A stretch of DNA of 64,000 bases from BM520 sp964474455 (GTDB taxonomy: Bacteria; Bacteroidota; Bacteroidia; Bacteroidales; BM520): the NCBI GenBank assembly GCA_964474455.1, contig CAYYSU010000005.1, positions 17,879-81,878 on the forward strand. Direction: 5' to 3'. Position 1 is the first letter of the stretch; the number at the start of each line of letters is the position of its first letter. The position numbers and the translations under genes are program-made. Below, one piece after another: positions 8,228 through 17,515 of this stretch. Below the pieces are notes generated by a model. It had not been told where the DNA came from, did not search any database, and saw nothing but the letters and a program-made list of their open reading frames with translations.

Positions 8228-11200
8228 CTACATCTCCACAACGGCAATTCGCTGTTTCCCATCCATCTTAATTTGCAAGGGTTTCCTGAACCTTACATGG
8301 TTGAAAAACTCCCTCTTCTCAATAATACGTTGTTTGTCTAAAGTATCCCATTTGATGTAGCTTTCACTCAGTTCCTGCTCGATACTAAAATAACCTACTT
8401 GCATGGTTGTCAGGTTGTGGAAGAAGTGTGAGCCCGAAGACGCGTCGAGAGGATATGCCTCTAACGATGTTTCCACAATAACTTTAGCGTTACTGATATT
8501 TGGCCAATCTACAGGTATACCTAGATCTCTGTCGCGAGTGCCCCAGCGCCCCGGACCTATTAGTATATATTGCCGACCTTCAGCAACCATCTTGTCATTC
8601 AAGACGTTGATCTCTTCTGCCATCTCCGGCGTTCTCGATTTGTCAAAACGCTCGATATCAATGTATATCACGTCAGTGATGTGATCGATCTTTCCGTTGC
8701 CCATAGCTTTTTCTGTGAAGAGGAGCGACTTCTCTTCATCTATATCTGCGCGATTAAACTCGTAATCATTGCTAATGCCTAGAAGAGGTTTTATCTGTAG
8801 TAGATAGAATGATGATTTATAGTCGGAATCTTTAGTGAGATCTACAGCAAATTCTATTTCCACAGGAGTGCCCAGTGCTTCTTCCACCAAATTTAGTAAC
8901 ACTTCGACGGTTTTTGCCAATGGTATATAGTTGTATTTCAGAATATCATCAAAATTCAGAATACGTGCTCCTGGATGTTGTAACCCAGAGATGATGCGCT
9001 TGCTTTCAGCATCGTAAACTGATGCCAGGTGATTCAACGTTCCATGTCGTTCGGCATCCATAATGCCCATTCGCTTCAATCCGCATGTATCTCCTTCTGG
9101 CAGATTAATGTCGCTGTTTTTTAAATCCAGTGCAAAAAACTCTGTTTGTGAATTCTTGTTTTGATCTTTTGGGCTCCTGGGTTCTATGTCGGGATATTTA
9201 GGACTGAAACGATAGCTTTTTCCGCCATCCATAACGTACTTTCCACATCCCAGTGCAATGATGGCAAAACCTTCCTCGGGTTTCATTTCACACACAGGGT
9301 AGTAGTTGTACGACTGCGCAACGCCTGAAATATGTGGATAGAATACGTCTTCGAATTTATTTCCTACAAATTCCTGAATCACAACTGCCATTTTTTCCTT
9401 TTCAATATTGTATTTTACACTTTTAGCATACTGTCGTGCCACATCAGAATATACTGAAGCGTAAACTAGTTTTACGGCATCCATAAGTTGTTGCAGACGT
9501 ACATTATGGTCAGGATGATTGTTAGGGATGAAGAGAGTCTCAAATATTCCTGCAAAGGGCTGCGTCACGGAGTCTTCAAAGAGTCCGGATGAACGCACTA
9601 CCAGTGGCGCGTTGATTTTCTTGAGAATATTTTTCAGTTTAGGTATTAGTGTTTTACTTAGGTTTCCCTCCAGGAACAGTTTTTTTACCTTTCCATAATC
9701 TCTTTCATGCATTACCCGTTCTGCGAGATCATTTCTGTTAAGGAAAAGTTCAAACTCATCCACCCCGATGATGAAGGTCTTGGGCATCCTGATATTGATG
9801 TGAGGGATAAGGTGTGAGAAATCCAGATTATTGATAAGTGTATTAATAAATGCCAAACCATAACCTTTGCCACCCGGCGAACCTTCCGCCAAACTGATGA
9901 TATTTGTTTCGTCAATGGTGGCGTCCTCACTAAAAGGAATGACCATGCCTTTATCCTGTGTATTACGGAATTTATGAATCACATCAATAAGGAAGGATCG
10001 AATTTCTGCCGGGCTTTCAAAGTCTGTAACCTTTTGAGAGTTAAGGATTTTTGCTGTCTGTATTTCACCTCGCGCCATGAGCCACATGGAGAAGTGATTT
10101 TTGTTAGCATGATACATCAACGTTTCATCAGAAATACGTTTTAACTGTATCCCGAACTCCCTGAGTGTCTTGGCAACACCAATCTGACGACCGGTGTGAT
10201 CACGATATACGAAATCCCCAAATCCTAGGTAGGTAGTAATAAAACTTTTTAATTCTCGTTTAAGGGTGTTAGAACTTTTATCAATAAAATAAGCCTGAAT
10301 AGTCTCTGCAATTTTTGCATCATTATGATCTGATGATTGAATTACTATGGGCAGATCGCTTTTTATGCGTTTGGCATAATTGACCAAACGAAATCCGGCA
10401 TGTTCATCCACATCACCACTGTATTTAAACTCCACATCAGAAAACAAACATAAAAGATAATCTTTATAGATATTGATGAAAGACCTGGCTTCTTCATAGT
10501 TGGTGACGAGAAGAATTTTTGGACGGGCACGAAGTCTTATAGCTTTGTATAACTCATCATTGCTGACATCATCTATCAGTAAGCGAGTCTGTCGCATTAC
10601 CACATCATATAGCAATGGTAAATAACGCGAATAGTATGTAGGATTATCCTCCACAAGAAGCATTACCCGAACGAGGCCGATACGTGTGTCATTATCCACA
10701 TTCATCCTATCCTCCACGTGCTTTATCATGGCAAAGAAGATATTTGGCTCACCATTCCATATAAAGACCTTATCAATGTTTTGTGTGATTAATGGTGTTT
10801 CTTTTATTAATGGTAGATCTTTACTGTTTTTAAGCAGAAGGTAAACGGGAATATAGGTATATTTTGTTTTTATATATTTAGAGATTTCCTGCAACCTGTA
10901 ATTTTCCGCACCCATCATAATAATAACAAGATCAAAGTGTCTCTTTTCCATTTCATCCTTCGCCTCTTTCAGGGTTGACACAGCTGTTATTCTGGGTATG
11001 TAAGCCAGATTCCAGGTGTTGTAATCTCCCAAAACATATTCTGAAAATCGACCCTCCTTGCCAATGCTATAGGCATCATATAGTGTCGATACTAAAAGTA
11101 TCTCTTTCACTTTGAACGCCATAAGGTCATGATAAATATCATGATCGTAATTGTTCTTATTGAGAAATTGTTGAAGTAGGTTTTTTGGTGATTCTTCCTG

Positions 11201-11263
11201 CTCCGGCACTGATTTGTCGGGGAGGTTATCATGCTCTTTTCCGGATATATGATAATTAGGCAT
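8228..11263 (-). CDS. Receiver-like domains fused to PPDK/PEP-synthase ATP-binding domain (paralog 1)
   Basis: About 1011 residues, cytoplasmic. Residues about 35-180 form a degenerate receiver-like domain (the expected phospho-Asp after DLVII is Met). About 200-370 form a second one opening with VMLLVEDN and keeping a candidate phospho-Asp (CLFSDV) and the beta-5 Lys (FIDKSS). From about 455 comes a PPDK_N domain with the ATP-binding signatures: GGKG (about 463), VRSSGLFEDS...PFAGIFET (about 556) and EIEFAVD...LLQIKP (about 803). There is no swivelling phospho-His domain and no PEP/pyruvate TIM barrel, so it cannot be a complete PEP synthase or PPDK. The last 150 residues form a distinct module with GPGRWG (about 903) and GSHFFHNL. 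I chose the ATG at 11263; a TTG at 11308 is possible. Function unknown. A paralog lies at 27806-30781. Confidence 0.85.
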   Translation of the reverse strand: MPNYHISGKEHDNLPDKSVPEQEESPKNLLQQFLNKNNYDHDIYHDLMAFKVKEILLVSTLYDAYSIGKEGRFSEYVLGDYNTWNLAYIPRITAVSTLKEAKDEMEKRHFDLVIIMMGAENYRLQEISKYIKTKYTYIPVYLLLKNSKDLPLIKETPLITQNIDKVFIWNGEPNIFFAMIKHVEDRMNVDNDTRIGLVRVMLLVEDNPTYYSRYLPLLYDVVMRQTRLLIDDVSNDELYKAIRLRARPKILLVTNYEEARSFINIYKDYLLCLFSDVEFKYSGDVDEHAGFRLVNYAKRIKSDLPIVIQSSDHNDAKIAETIQAYFIDKSSNTLKRELKSFITTYLGFGDFVYRDHTGRQIGVAKTLREFGIQLKRISDETLMYHANKNHFSMWLMARGEIQTAKILNSQKVTDFESPAEIRSFLIDVIHKFRNTQDKGMVIPFSEDATIDETNIISLAEGSPGGKGYGLAFINTLINNLDFSHLIPHINIRMPKTFIIGVDEFELFLNRNDLAERVMHERDYGKVKKLFLEGNLSKTLIPKLKNILKKINAPLVVRSSGLFEDSVTQPFAGIFETLFIPNNHPDHNVRLQQLMDAVKLVYASVYSDVARQYAKSVKYNIEKEKMAVVIQEFVGNKFEDVFYPHISGVAQSYNYYPVCEMKPEEGFAIIALGCGKYVMDGGKSYRFSPKYPDIEPRSPKDQNKNSQTEFFALDLKNSDINLPEGDTCGLKRMGIMDAERHGTLNHLASVYDAESKRIISGLQHPGARILNFDDILKYNYIPLAKTVEVLLNLVEEALGTPVEIEFAVDLTKDSDYKSSFYLLQIKPLLGISNDYEFNRADIDEEKSLLFTEKAMGNGKIDHITDVIYIDIERFDKSRTPEMAEEINVLNDKMVAEGRQYILIGPGRWGTRDRDLGIPVDWPNISNAKVIVETSLEAYPLDASSGSHFFHNLTTMQVGYFSIEQELSESYIKWDTLDKQRIIEKREFFNHVRFRKPLQIKMDGKQRIAVVEM

Positions 11264-11336
11264 ATACGTTATATTTTCTATGCCACAAGATACGAAAAAA
11301 GAATCCAAACTATAGCATGATTTTTTTTCTTAGTAC

Positions 11337-11344
11337 CAAATCTA
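11337..11344 (-). promoter_or_regulatory. -7 promoter box for PPDK_N-like paralog 1
   Basis: Exact TAGATTTG on the minus strand, 73 nt before the ATG at 11263. The rest of the gap to the threonine aldolase gene (11309-11485) holds nothing else I can identify. Confidence 0.5.
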
Positions 11345-11485
11345 TAATTCTCCTAAATTCTTATGGTATAGATAACAAAAACACCAAAAAGGTAAAATTA
11401 TGCCTTATTGTTGCTGATTACCATTAGAATGTTTCTATTGATATTCAATGGAAAGAGGGTATTTTTAATCTGCTCTTTTTACCTT

Positions 11486-12508
11486 TTATGAGATGCTCGT
11501 AAGGGATGACTTAAAGGCATCTATCAGCTTTTGTTTTGTTGCCCATGAGGTAACAAGCCTTACAGAGGAGTGGCTCTCATCAATCCTGCTCCAGATATAG
11601 AACGCAAACTCTTTTTCCAGCTCCGTTATCACCCTATCTGGAAAAATTACGAAGAGCTGATTGGACTCCGGCTCATTGAGGAATGAGTATCCACAATTCC
11701 GGATAATTGTGGTAAGTTTTGCTGCCATTTCATTGGCGTGAGAGGCATTGTGCAGAAATAAATCATTGCGGAACAGCTCGCGAAACTGGATGCCTGTCAA
11801 TCGGCCTTTGGCCAGCAATGCCCCACGCTGTTTCATATTAAAACGGAAGTTCTCTTTCAGGGATTCATTATTGATGATGATGGCTTCGCCGATGAGCGCA
11901 CCATTTTTTGTGCCACCAACATAGAAGATATCTGTGTATTTGGTCATATCTTCCGGTTTCAGTGCTTTCCTTGATGTTAATGCTACTCCCAGTCTGGCGC
12001 CATCCAGATAGAGATAAAATCCCAGTTCATCACACACACTTTTTATCGCTTTGATCTCCTCACCGGAATATACTGTTCCCAGCTCCGTAGAGTTGCTGAT
12101 GAAAACCATACGCGGAAGTACCATGTGCTCATCGGTGTGTTGTGATACCACCTGTTTTATTCCTTCAGGAGATATCTTGCCATCGCTACTTTTTACGGTG
12201 CTTATGCGATGACCTGTGGCTTCAATAGCTCCCGCTTCATGGATAAAAATATGACCTGTATCGGCTGCTATCACCGACTCCCAAGGCTTTAGCATGGATG
12301 CTATGGAAAGCAGGTTTGCCTGTGTGCCTCCGGAAACAAAATGTATGTCAGAGTTTTTACATTTGAAAAAATGCTTTAACAAACTCTCCGCCTCCAGTGA
12401 ATAACGATCCTCACCATATCCCTCTTCCTGGCTGTTGTTAGTCTCTATAAGAGCTTTCAGAATTTTTGAATGCGCCCCTTCGCTATAATCGTTCTTTAGA
12501 CTGTACAT
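11486..12508 (-). CDS. Low-specificity threonine aldolase family (PLP enzyme)
   Basis: A 340-residue fold-type I PLP enzyme of the beta-eliminating lyase/threonine aldolase family, splitting L-threonine or allo-threonine to glycine and acetaldehyde. Visible: GGTQANLLSI (60-69) for cofactor binding, the Asp that contacts the PLP ring in LYLDGARLG (about 169), and the Schiff-base lysine in GGTKNG (Lys201). Length fits the short bacterial enzymes. It is transcribed alone, with its own promoter box 13 nt upstream. Tyrosine-phenol-lyase-like relatives share the fold, but the GGTKNG motif and length favour threonine aldolase. Confidence 0.88.
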   Translation of the reverse strand: MYSLKNDYSEGAHSKILKALIETNNSQEEGYGEDRYSLEAESLLKHFFKCKNSDIHFVSGGTQANLLSIASMLKPWESVIAADTGHIFIHEAGAIEATGHRISTVKSSDGKISPEGIKQVVSQHTDEHMVLPRMVFISNSTELGTVYSGEEIKAIKSVCDELGFYLYLDGARLGVALTSRKALKPEDMTKYTDIFYVGGTKNGALIGEAIIINNESLKENFRFNMKQRGALLAKGRLTGIQFRELFRNDLFLHNASHANEMAAKLTTIIRNCGYSFLNEPESNQLFVIFPDRVITELEKEFAFYIWSRIDESHSSVRLVTSWATKQKLIDAFKSSLTSIS

Positions 12509-12521
12509 GATTTGTTTTTTA

Positions 12522-12529
12522 CAAAAATA
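12522..12529 (-). promoter_or_regulatory. -7 promoter box for threonine aldolase
   Basis: Exact TATTTTTG on the minus strand, 13 nt before the ATG at 12508. Predicts a 5' leader of only a few nucleotides. Confidence 0.6.
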
Positions 12530-12656
12530 GTTATTACAGGTTAATGTTTTGCAATTCTAAGCTAATGATAAGATAAAAAGTGCTTCCTTTTCCAGTTTTT
12601 ATGAAGGGAAATGTGTAGCTATTCGGTATTAATGGAGAAAAATATATAGTTTATTA

Positions 12657-13958
12657 TTACTGACAGGATCTGTTACGTCTTGCTTTGTATTTAACAACGT
12701 ATGGACTGCTCTCCAACCAGAAGATACTATTCCAGAAGGCAAAGGTTACTATGCCTAATCGTCGCTCCAGAATAGACTCGAAGAACATGTGCATACATAT
12801 TATTATTATAAATGAGAGATAGATGTAATTCTTGTTTCGTATTGCGAGCCAGCCGGAAACTGATATTAGCAAAATGAGTATAATTAAACCGGGAAGACCC
12901 AGTTCAAGCCATGTCTGGATATATTGATTGTGTGGATTTCTGTACCCATACTCCAGACCATGTTTTTCATAAGACTCTTTAAGATCATCCTGCACATTTC
13001 CCGGCCCTACACCAATGTATGGGTTATCCAAAATAAGATCCACAGCAGCCTGCCATCCTAACAACCTGGAATTAGTACTTGTATATTTGCTCTCATCGGT
13101 CTGGTTTTCGGAAGTTAGTTCCGTTAAAGAATCTGACAGATAAATAAACCGATTTGCCGTAAAAGAAAATAATATTGGAATTATGAGTATCGATACAAAG
13201 GTTAATAAAAGCAGTGTGATTCCTTTGTAATATAGTTTTCTGTAGAAGGCTCTTAAGGTATAGAGTAGTAAAATAACTGTTTGTATTATAATGCCTGCCT
13301 TAGAAGAGAGTAAGGTGTTGAATATTAATAACCATGTGATACCAATGAATATAATAACAGCTATGGGGCCTGTATATCGGAAAACCTTCATATACGTTCT
13401 GCCATCCAATAATATTGCTATGGCAAAAACAACAAAAATTGACATATATGAAGGATGAATACCGTCGCCAAGATTAATGTAATAGAATTCTGTGTTATCA
13501 CCTGTTTTGAAAAACCTTATGCCAGCTAACAAAAAGAGAAGTAATGTGGAAATTACAGTACCTGCAACAGAGATGTTGAGGATAGTGTTTATCTGCCGGG
13601 AGTAATCCTTCCCGGAAGATAGCATTGTGAGCATTAAGGGGAATACGAGAATTGCCGTGAACTGATCCATCTGAGAATAGACAGCATCTTTATTATTAGC
13701 AGTAAAAAGATGGAAAAATGTAAGAATAAACAGTGAAATCCCCAGGATTGTAATTGTGCGCATTTCATTGCGTCGCTGGTTAAGTTGCTTCCTGTTTAAA
13801 GCAGTATATGTAATAAATATCGCTAATACAACATAGGTAAGGACATCACTGACAGAGCTAAAAAGAGGAATAAAAAATGCTATAGCCGCAAAAACAGGAA
13901 ACAGATATTTCTCCGGTGTATTTTTGATTTTAAATAGAACTTTCTCCGCCCTTGACAT
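12657..13958 (-). CDS. O-antigen ligase/polymerase (Wzy_C, WaaL-like) membrane protein
   Basis: A 433-residue polytopic inner-membrane protein with about ten hydrophobic segments and one large periplasmic loop (about 265-345). That loop carries the family signature: NPYIGVGPGN, then RNPHNQYIQTWLELG, where the conserved His and Arg are needed for glycan transfer. Members join lipid-linked O-antigen to lipid A-core (WaaL) or polymerise repeats (Wzy); sequence alone does not separate these. It starts 6 bp after DUF4340 ends and is the last gene of the gldF-gldG-DUF4340 run. No glycosyltransferases or sugar-nucleotide genes surround it, which is unusual for a polymerase and slightly favours a ligase. 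Confidence 0.88.
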   Translation of the reverse strand: MSRAEKVLFKIKNTPEKYLFPVFAAIAFFIPLFSSVSDVLTYVVLAIFITYTALNRKQLNQRRNEMRTITILGISLFILTFFHLFTANNKDAVYSQMDQFTAILVFPLMLTMLSSGKDYSRQINTILNISVAGTVISTLLLFLLAGIRFFKTGDNTEFYYINLGDGIHPSYMSIFVVFAIAILLDGRTYMKVFRYTGPIAVIIFIGITWLLIFNTLLSSKAGIIIQTVILLLYTLRAFYRKLYYKGITLLLLTFVSILIIPILFSFTANRFIYLSDSLTELTSENQTDESKYTSTNSRLLGWQAAVDLILDNPYIGVGPGNVQDDLKESYEKHGLEYGYRNPHNQYIQTWLELGLPGLIILILLISVSGWLAIRNKNYIYLSFIIIICMHMFFESILERRLGIVTFAFWNSIFWLESSPYVVKYKARRNRSCQ

Positions 13959-13964
13959 TAAAAT

Positions 13965-15008
13965 CTATTTTTTGAAGTACGAAAGCTTGCGTGATATTTT
14001 GTCAAAAACAAAATACTGTATTAAAAGAAGATAGGGTTCGTTATTTTTAACAGCATACATCCTGTCAATATCGTATGGAATATCTACACCAATATACTCC
14101 GTCTGGCCATCAAGCGCAGGCCTGCGGAATGTTTTTAAATGTGTTGATTCTCCATTTTTCCCCGTTAAAGTCATTAGGAAAAATGGATCCTGATTGATGA
14201 TTGAATCGGTTTCATGAATTGAAAAGTGAGTGAGAAACGCTTCAAAGTTGATGTCATCGAATGAAGTCATAACATCAAGAATTCTCTCAGGATGAATATT
14301 CTCTACCCTCTCACCGGTAAAGAGTGATTTAACTTCGAAATCACGATCATTGATATTGGTAATAATATATGACTCTTCAGGTTCTGAAGGGAATTCTACT
14401 TGTAAGGATGCGATTTGAGGTAACCGTTTTTTGAAGATGATATGCTCTCTCCAGTCAATCTCTCTGGCATGATATCTTGAAGAGATAAAACCTCTGAAAC
14501 CGGGAATATATGTTATGTATGGATTTTCAACTCCCTCCATTAACATGTATGTTCCAAGGTTATCCTGGGTGTGCGTTCCTACATAGTATGTCTTTGTCAA
14601 TTTTTCGCGCGGAAAGAGCTTTAAAGAACCCAACGAGATACGATTTACAATTTGATATACCTCTACCTTTGTGGCACCGGAAGCGAGAAGCCTGATAATA
14701 TTATTTCTGGCCGCATTTGATACGGGCTCCATAATATTAATATTTTGCATGGTCTTAAGCAGCATGCGCACATTATCTTCATGAGCTACGTACTTGCCGT
14801 TTAACTCCCAATATCCTGGCTTCTTTACCAGCTCAACAGTGCGATCCTGTTTGTCAGCAAGAAAAATTCTTGTTACAGTTGCGGTATCTGCTATGGCAAA
14901 ATCAGTCTCTTTTTTGTTTAAAGAACTGCTGCTGTTGGTTAAGAACACTCCAATGGCCAAAATGATCAGTGCGACAATACCAATAATATAAATATTCTTC
15001 TTCTTCAT
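13965..15008 (-). CDS. DUF4340 protein, single N-terminal anchor
   Basis: A 347-residue protein with one N-terminal membrane anchor (about 5-26) and a long extracytoplasmic part. The start (ATVTRIFLADKQDRTVELVKKPGYWELNGKY split over about 43-75) has the strand pattern of DUF4340, a family repeatedly encoded with ABC_transp_aux (GldG-like) proteins. It follows gldG by 5 bp, so it probably works with the GldFG transporter-like complex on the periplasmic side. No catalytic residues are evident. The biochemical role is unknown; the association is inferred from operon order. Confidence 0.85.
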   Translation of the reverse strand: MKKKNIYIIGIVALIILAIGVFLTNSSSSLNKKETDFAIADTATVTRIFLADKQDRTVELVKKPGYWELNGKYVAHEDNVRMLLKTMQNINIMEPVSNAARNNIIRLLASGATKVEVYQIVNRISLGSLKLFPREKLTKTYYVGTHTQDNLGTYMLMEGVENPYITYIPGFRGFISSRYHAREIDWREHIIFKKRLPQIASLQVEFPSEPEESYIITNINDRDFEVKSLFTGERVENIHPERILDVMTSFDDINFEAFLTHFSIHETDSIINQDPFFLMTLTGKNGESTHLKTFRRPALDGQTEYIGVDIPYDIDRMYAVKNNEPYLLLIQYFVFDKISRKLSYFKK

Positions 15009-15013
15009 GTTTT

Positions 15014-16750
15014 TTATCTGCTATATTTTCTTTTTCTTATCATAATTTTCAAAATCCCCGGAATCAGAATTAATAGTACCGGTAGTATAACGTTGATAAT
15101 TTGAATTGTTGTCTTTGATTCTTTTATACGTGTTCTGTCAAGAAGCCTGAGTTTTATATCGCGTGAACGGACATTAATAAGCCCCGAGTCATCACACAGA
15201 TAATTTATTGCATTGAGAATAAAGTCTCCGTTTCCAAAGCTCTGTCCTGTGTATTGGTCATATCCTGTAGGCAGTGGCATTCCATCCGACGAACGGAACT
15301 GATTCTTAAGGAGATCGCCATCAGAAACAAAAATCATCGATGTGGGCACACTCTCTTCTTTAAAATCAATGAGGCTAGAAGTCATGATTTCCGGCGTAAG
15401 GCGGTTTGTGTACAGAGAGGAGAACGTTCCTTCCATAAGAATGGCTACAGGTACCGGTTGGTGGCTGAAAAGCCTGGCATCAGGCTCTTCCCGTAACATT
15501 TCAAGACTGATATACACCGGAGAATTTGCCAGACGGCTGTATTCTGAGGTCTGTAATAATACCGTTGGCTTAATGCCATCAACCTCGATCGTATCTATTG
15601 GACTGACGAATTCTGTTCTGATAACATTAAGGTTCTTCGCGATGGGGTGTTGTGTCTGTGGAGTAAGAACAGGGAAATAATACCAGTTTAGAAATTCTAC
15701 CTGAGGCTGTCCGCCAACGTTACCAGTGGTGATGGGTATAGGCATGCAGGAGAGATCCATCACAAGCTTTTTGTCGAAACGAACCCCATATCGGAAGAAC
15801 ATGTCATCCAGATTTAACTCAGCTGGAAGTCCTATGGTGTTGCCAGTGAATGCCAATGAATCTATATCCGTGAGGATTGGGTCAATAAGCCATAATATCT
15901 TGCCGCCACGCATAATGTATTGGTCGAGGATAAACTTATCCTTTTCACTAAAGGCTGTATCCGGGCGGGCGATAATGAGTGCTTTATATTTGTTTTTTAC
16001 AATAATCCCCAGGCTGTCACTCTCCACCCTCTCTGTAATATTACTGATCTGACCATCAATGGTGACTCTCTCCACCTGATAATACTCTGAAAGAGCTGTG
16101 CCAATATCCCAGGTCTTATTACTTGCAAGCTCACCATGACCTTCTATAAACGCTATTGCCGGTTTACGGATTTCAATAAGTCGCGCAATAACGCTGGAAA
16201 TATTGTACTCCAGATTTTGAATAGAGTTATTTAATGATTCATCCGGGTTGACATTCATCTGCGATTGTAGCAAATGTAGAGGTATCTCTTTTTGATGATA
16301 TGAGACAATAGCTCCGGGGAAGATAATCTTTTGTGTGCTTCCGCTCTCTTCTCTAACATGAAGATCCGTGGGACTCAGTCCTTTACGCACCAATTCATCA
16401 TATACCGCATTTACATTGTTGCCAATGGTTGTGGGGTCGATGAATTCAAATTGGATATTCCTGTTAACAGCATTAAACTGCCGGAGTATTTCTCTTGTTT
16501 CATTTCTTAAACGTTTGAATCCTGCTGGAAAATCACCTTCCAGGTAGATTTTAAAAAATACAATGTCTTCAAGATCTTCTATCATCTCCACCGTAGCCTC
16601 AGAAAGAGTATATCTCTTTTCAGCTGTCAGGTCAGCACGCCCATAAAATCTTGATCCAATTATATTTATAAGGATTATTACAACCACTCCTGCTGCAAAT
16701 ATGAGGAGGCTGCTTTCTCTTTTTCCTTTTCGATTATTTCCCTTTTTCAT
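15014..16750 (-). CDS. gldG: GldG-like ABC-transporter auxiliary protein
   Basis: A 578-residue protein: an N-terminal membrane segment (about 14-34), a large periplasmic part of the ABC_transp_aux type (ADLTAEKRYTLSE after the anchor; IAFIEGHGELAS about 202; LIIARPDTAFSEKDKFILDQYI; GGKILWLIDP about 281), and a C-terminal membrane segment (about 550-570) followed by a basic tail. In Flavobacterium, GldG joins GldF and the ATPase GldA for gliding/type IX secretion-related function. The gene follows gldF by 18 bp. No gldA is adjacent, so the ATPase must be encoded elsewhere. Non-gliding Bacteroidales also carry these genes, so motility should not be assumed. Confidence 0.9.
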   Translation of the reverse strand: MKKGNNRKGKRESSLLIFAAGVVVIILINIIGSRFYGRADLTAEKRYTLSEATVEMIEDLEDIVFFKIYLEGDFPAGFKRLRNETREILRQFNAVNRNIQFEFIDPTTIGNNVNAVYDELVRKGLSPTDLHVREESGSTQKIIFPGAIVSYHQKEIPLHLLQSQMNVNPDESLNNSIQNLEYNISSVIARLIEIRKPAIAFIEGHGELASNKTWDIGTALSEYYQVERVTIDGQISNITERVESDSLGIIVKNKYKALIIARPDTAFSEKDKFILDQYIMRGGKILWLIDPILTDIDSLAFTGNTIGLPAELNLDDMFFRYGVRFDKKLVMDLSCMPIPITTGNVGGQPQVEFLNWYYFPVLTPQTQHPIAKNLNVIRTEFVSPIDTIEVDGIKPTVLLQTSEYSRLANSPVYISLEMLREEPDARLFSHQPVPVAILMEGTFSSLYTNRLTPEIMTSSLIDFKEESVPTSMIFVSDGDLLKNQFRSSDGMPLPTGYDQYTGQSFGNGDFILNAINYLCDDSGLINVRSRDIKLRLLDRTRIKESKTTIQIINVILPVLLILIPGILKIMIRKRKYSR

Positions 16751-16768
16751 AATGCCTTCTCTAAACTG

Positions 16769-17500
16769 TTACCACTTTCTGCGTTCCATTACCAGTTTGG
16801 TGAGCATCAGGAATAGTGCAATGACACTCAGAAAATAGATCACATCTCTTGTGTCTATAACGCCTCTACTTATGGATGCATAGTGCGACTGTATTCCCAG
16901 AGAACGCACCAACAGATCCATAGAACCAAATAATGACAGGGTGTAGATAAATTCAAAACCCACATACATTAGCCCACAAAAAAATACTGCCAGAATGAAA
17001 GATATTACCTGGCTGTCGCTCAAGGAGCTGGCAAAAATACCAATTGAAACAAATGTTGCTCCTAAGAATAGTAACCCGATGTAGGAGCCCCATGCTGCGC
17101 CGGAATCCAGATTGCCTGGAGGTAATCCCAGGAGATATACTGAAATGTAATATACCAGCGTTGGGATTAATGCTATCACAACGAGTATTAATCCTGACAG
17201 GAATTTTGCGCCAAGAATTTGATAATCAGTGAGTGGCTTGGTGTACAGCAGCTCCATGGTTCCCGACTTGCGCTCATCGGCGAAGGATCGCATGGTTACC
17301 GCCGGAATCAGAAATAAAAATACCCACGGAGCGATAACGAACAGCCCGTTGATACTGGCATAACCATAATCCGGAATATTGAATTCTACAGGAAATACCC
17401 ACAAAAAAAGCCCGGTAATAACCAAGAAGACCACCAGAACGATATATCCAATCAGAGAGTTAAGAAAACTGTTAATCTCTTTCTTAAAAAGTGTATACAT
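16769..17500 (-). CDS. gldF: GldF-like ABC-2 transporter permease
   Basis: A 243-residue integral membrane protein with six hydrophobic segments. It opens MYTLFKKEINSFLNS and contains the ABC-2 permease signature TMRSFADERKSGTMELLYTK split at about 68-86 (amphipathic coupling helix), which contacts the ATPase. With gldG downstream it forms the membrane half of a GldAFG-type complex. It is the first gene of a four-gene unit (gldF, gldG, DUF4340, O-antigen ligase) and has an exact promoter box 19 nt upstream, overlapped by an inverted repeat (17516-17539). Confidence 0.9.
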   Translation of the reverse strand: MYTLFKKEINSFLNSLIGYIVLVVFLVITGLFLWVFPVEFNIPDYGYASINGLFVIAPWVFLFLIPAVTMRSFADERKSGTMELLYTKPLTDYQILGAKFLSGLILVVIALIPTLVYYISVYLLGLPPGNLDSGAAWGSYIGLLFLGATFVSIGIFASSLSDSQVISFILAVFFCGLMYVGFEFIYTLSLFGSMDLLVRSLGIQSHYASISRGVIDTRDVIYFLSVIALFLMLTKLVMERRKW

Positions 17501-17515
17501 ATGAATACTGTTTCT

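Noticed and set aside
8228..11263. Annotation as a complete PEP synthase
   Set aside because: No phospho-His or PEP-binding barrel is present, so that name would mislead.
12657..13958. Surface-polysaccharide gene cluster around the O-antigen ligase
   Set aside because: No glycosyltransferases, flippase or nucleotide-sugar genes nearby; base composition matches the neighbours, so no sign of an island.
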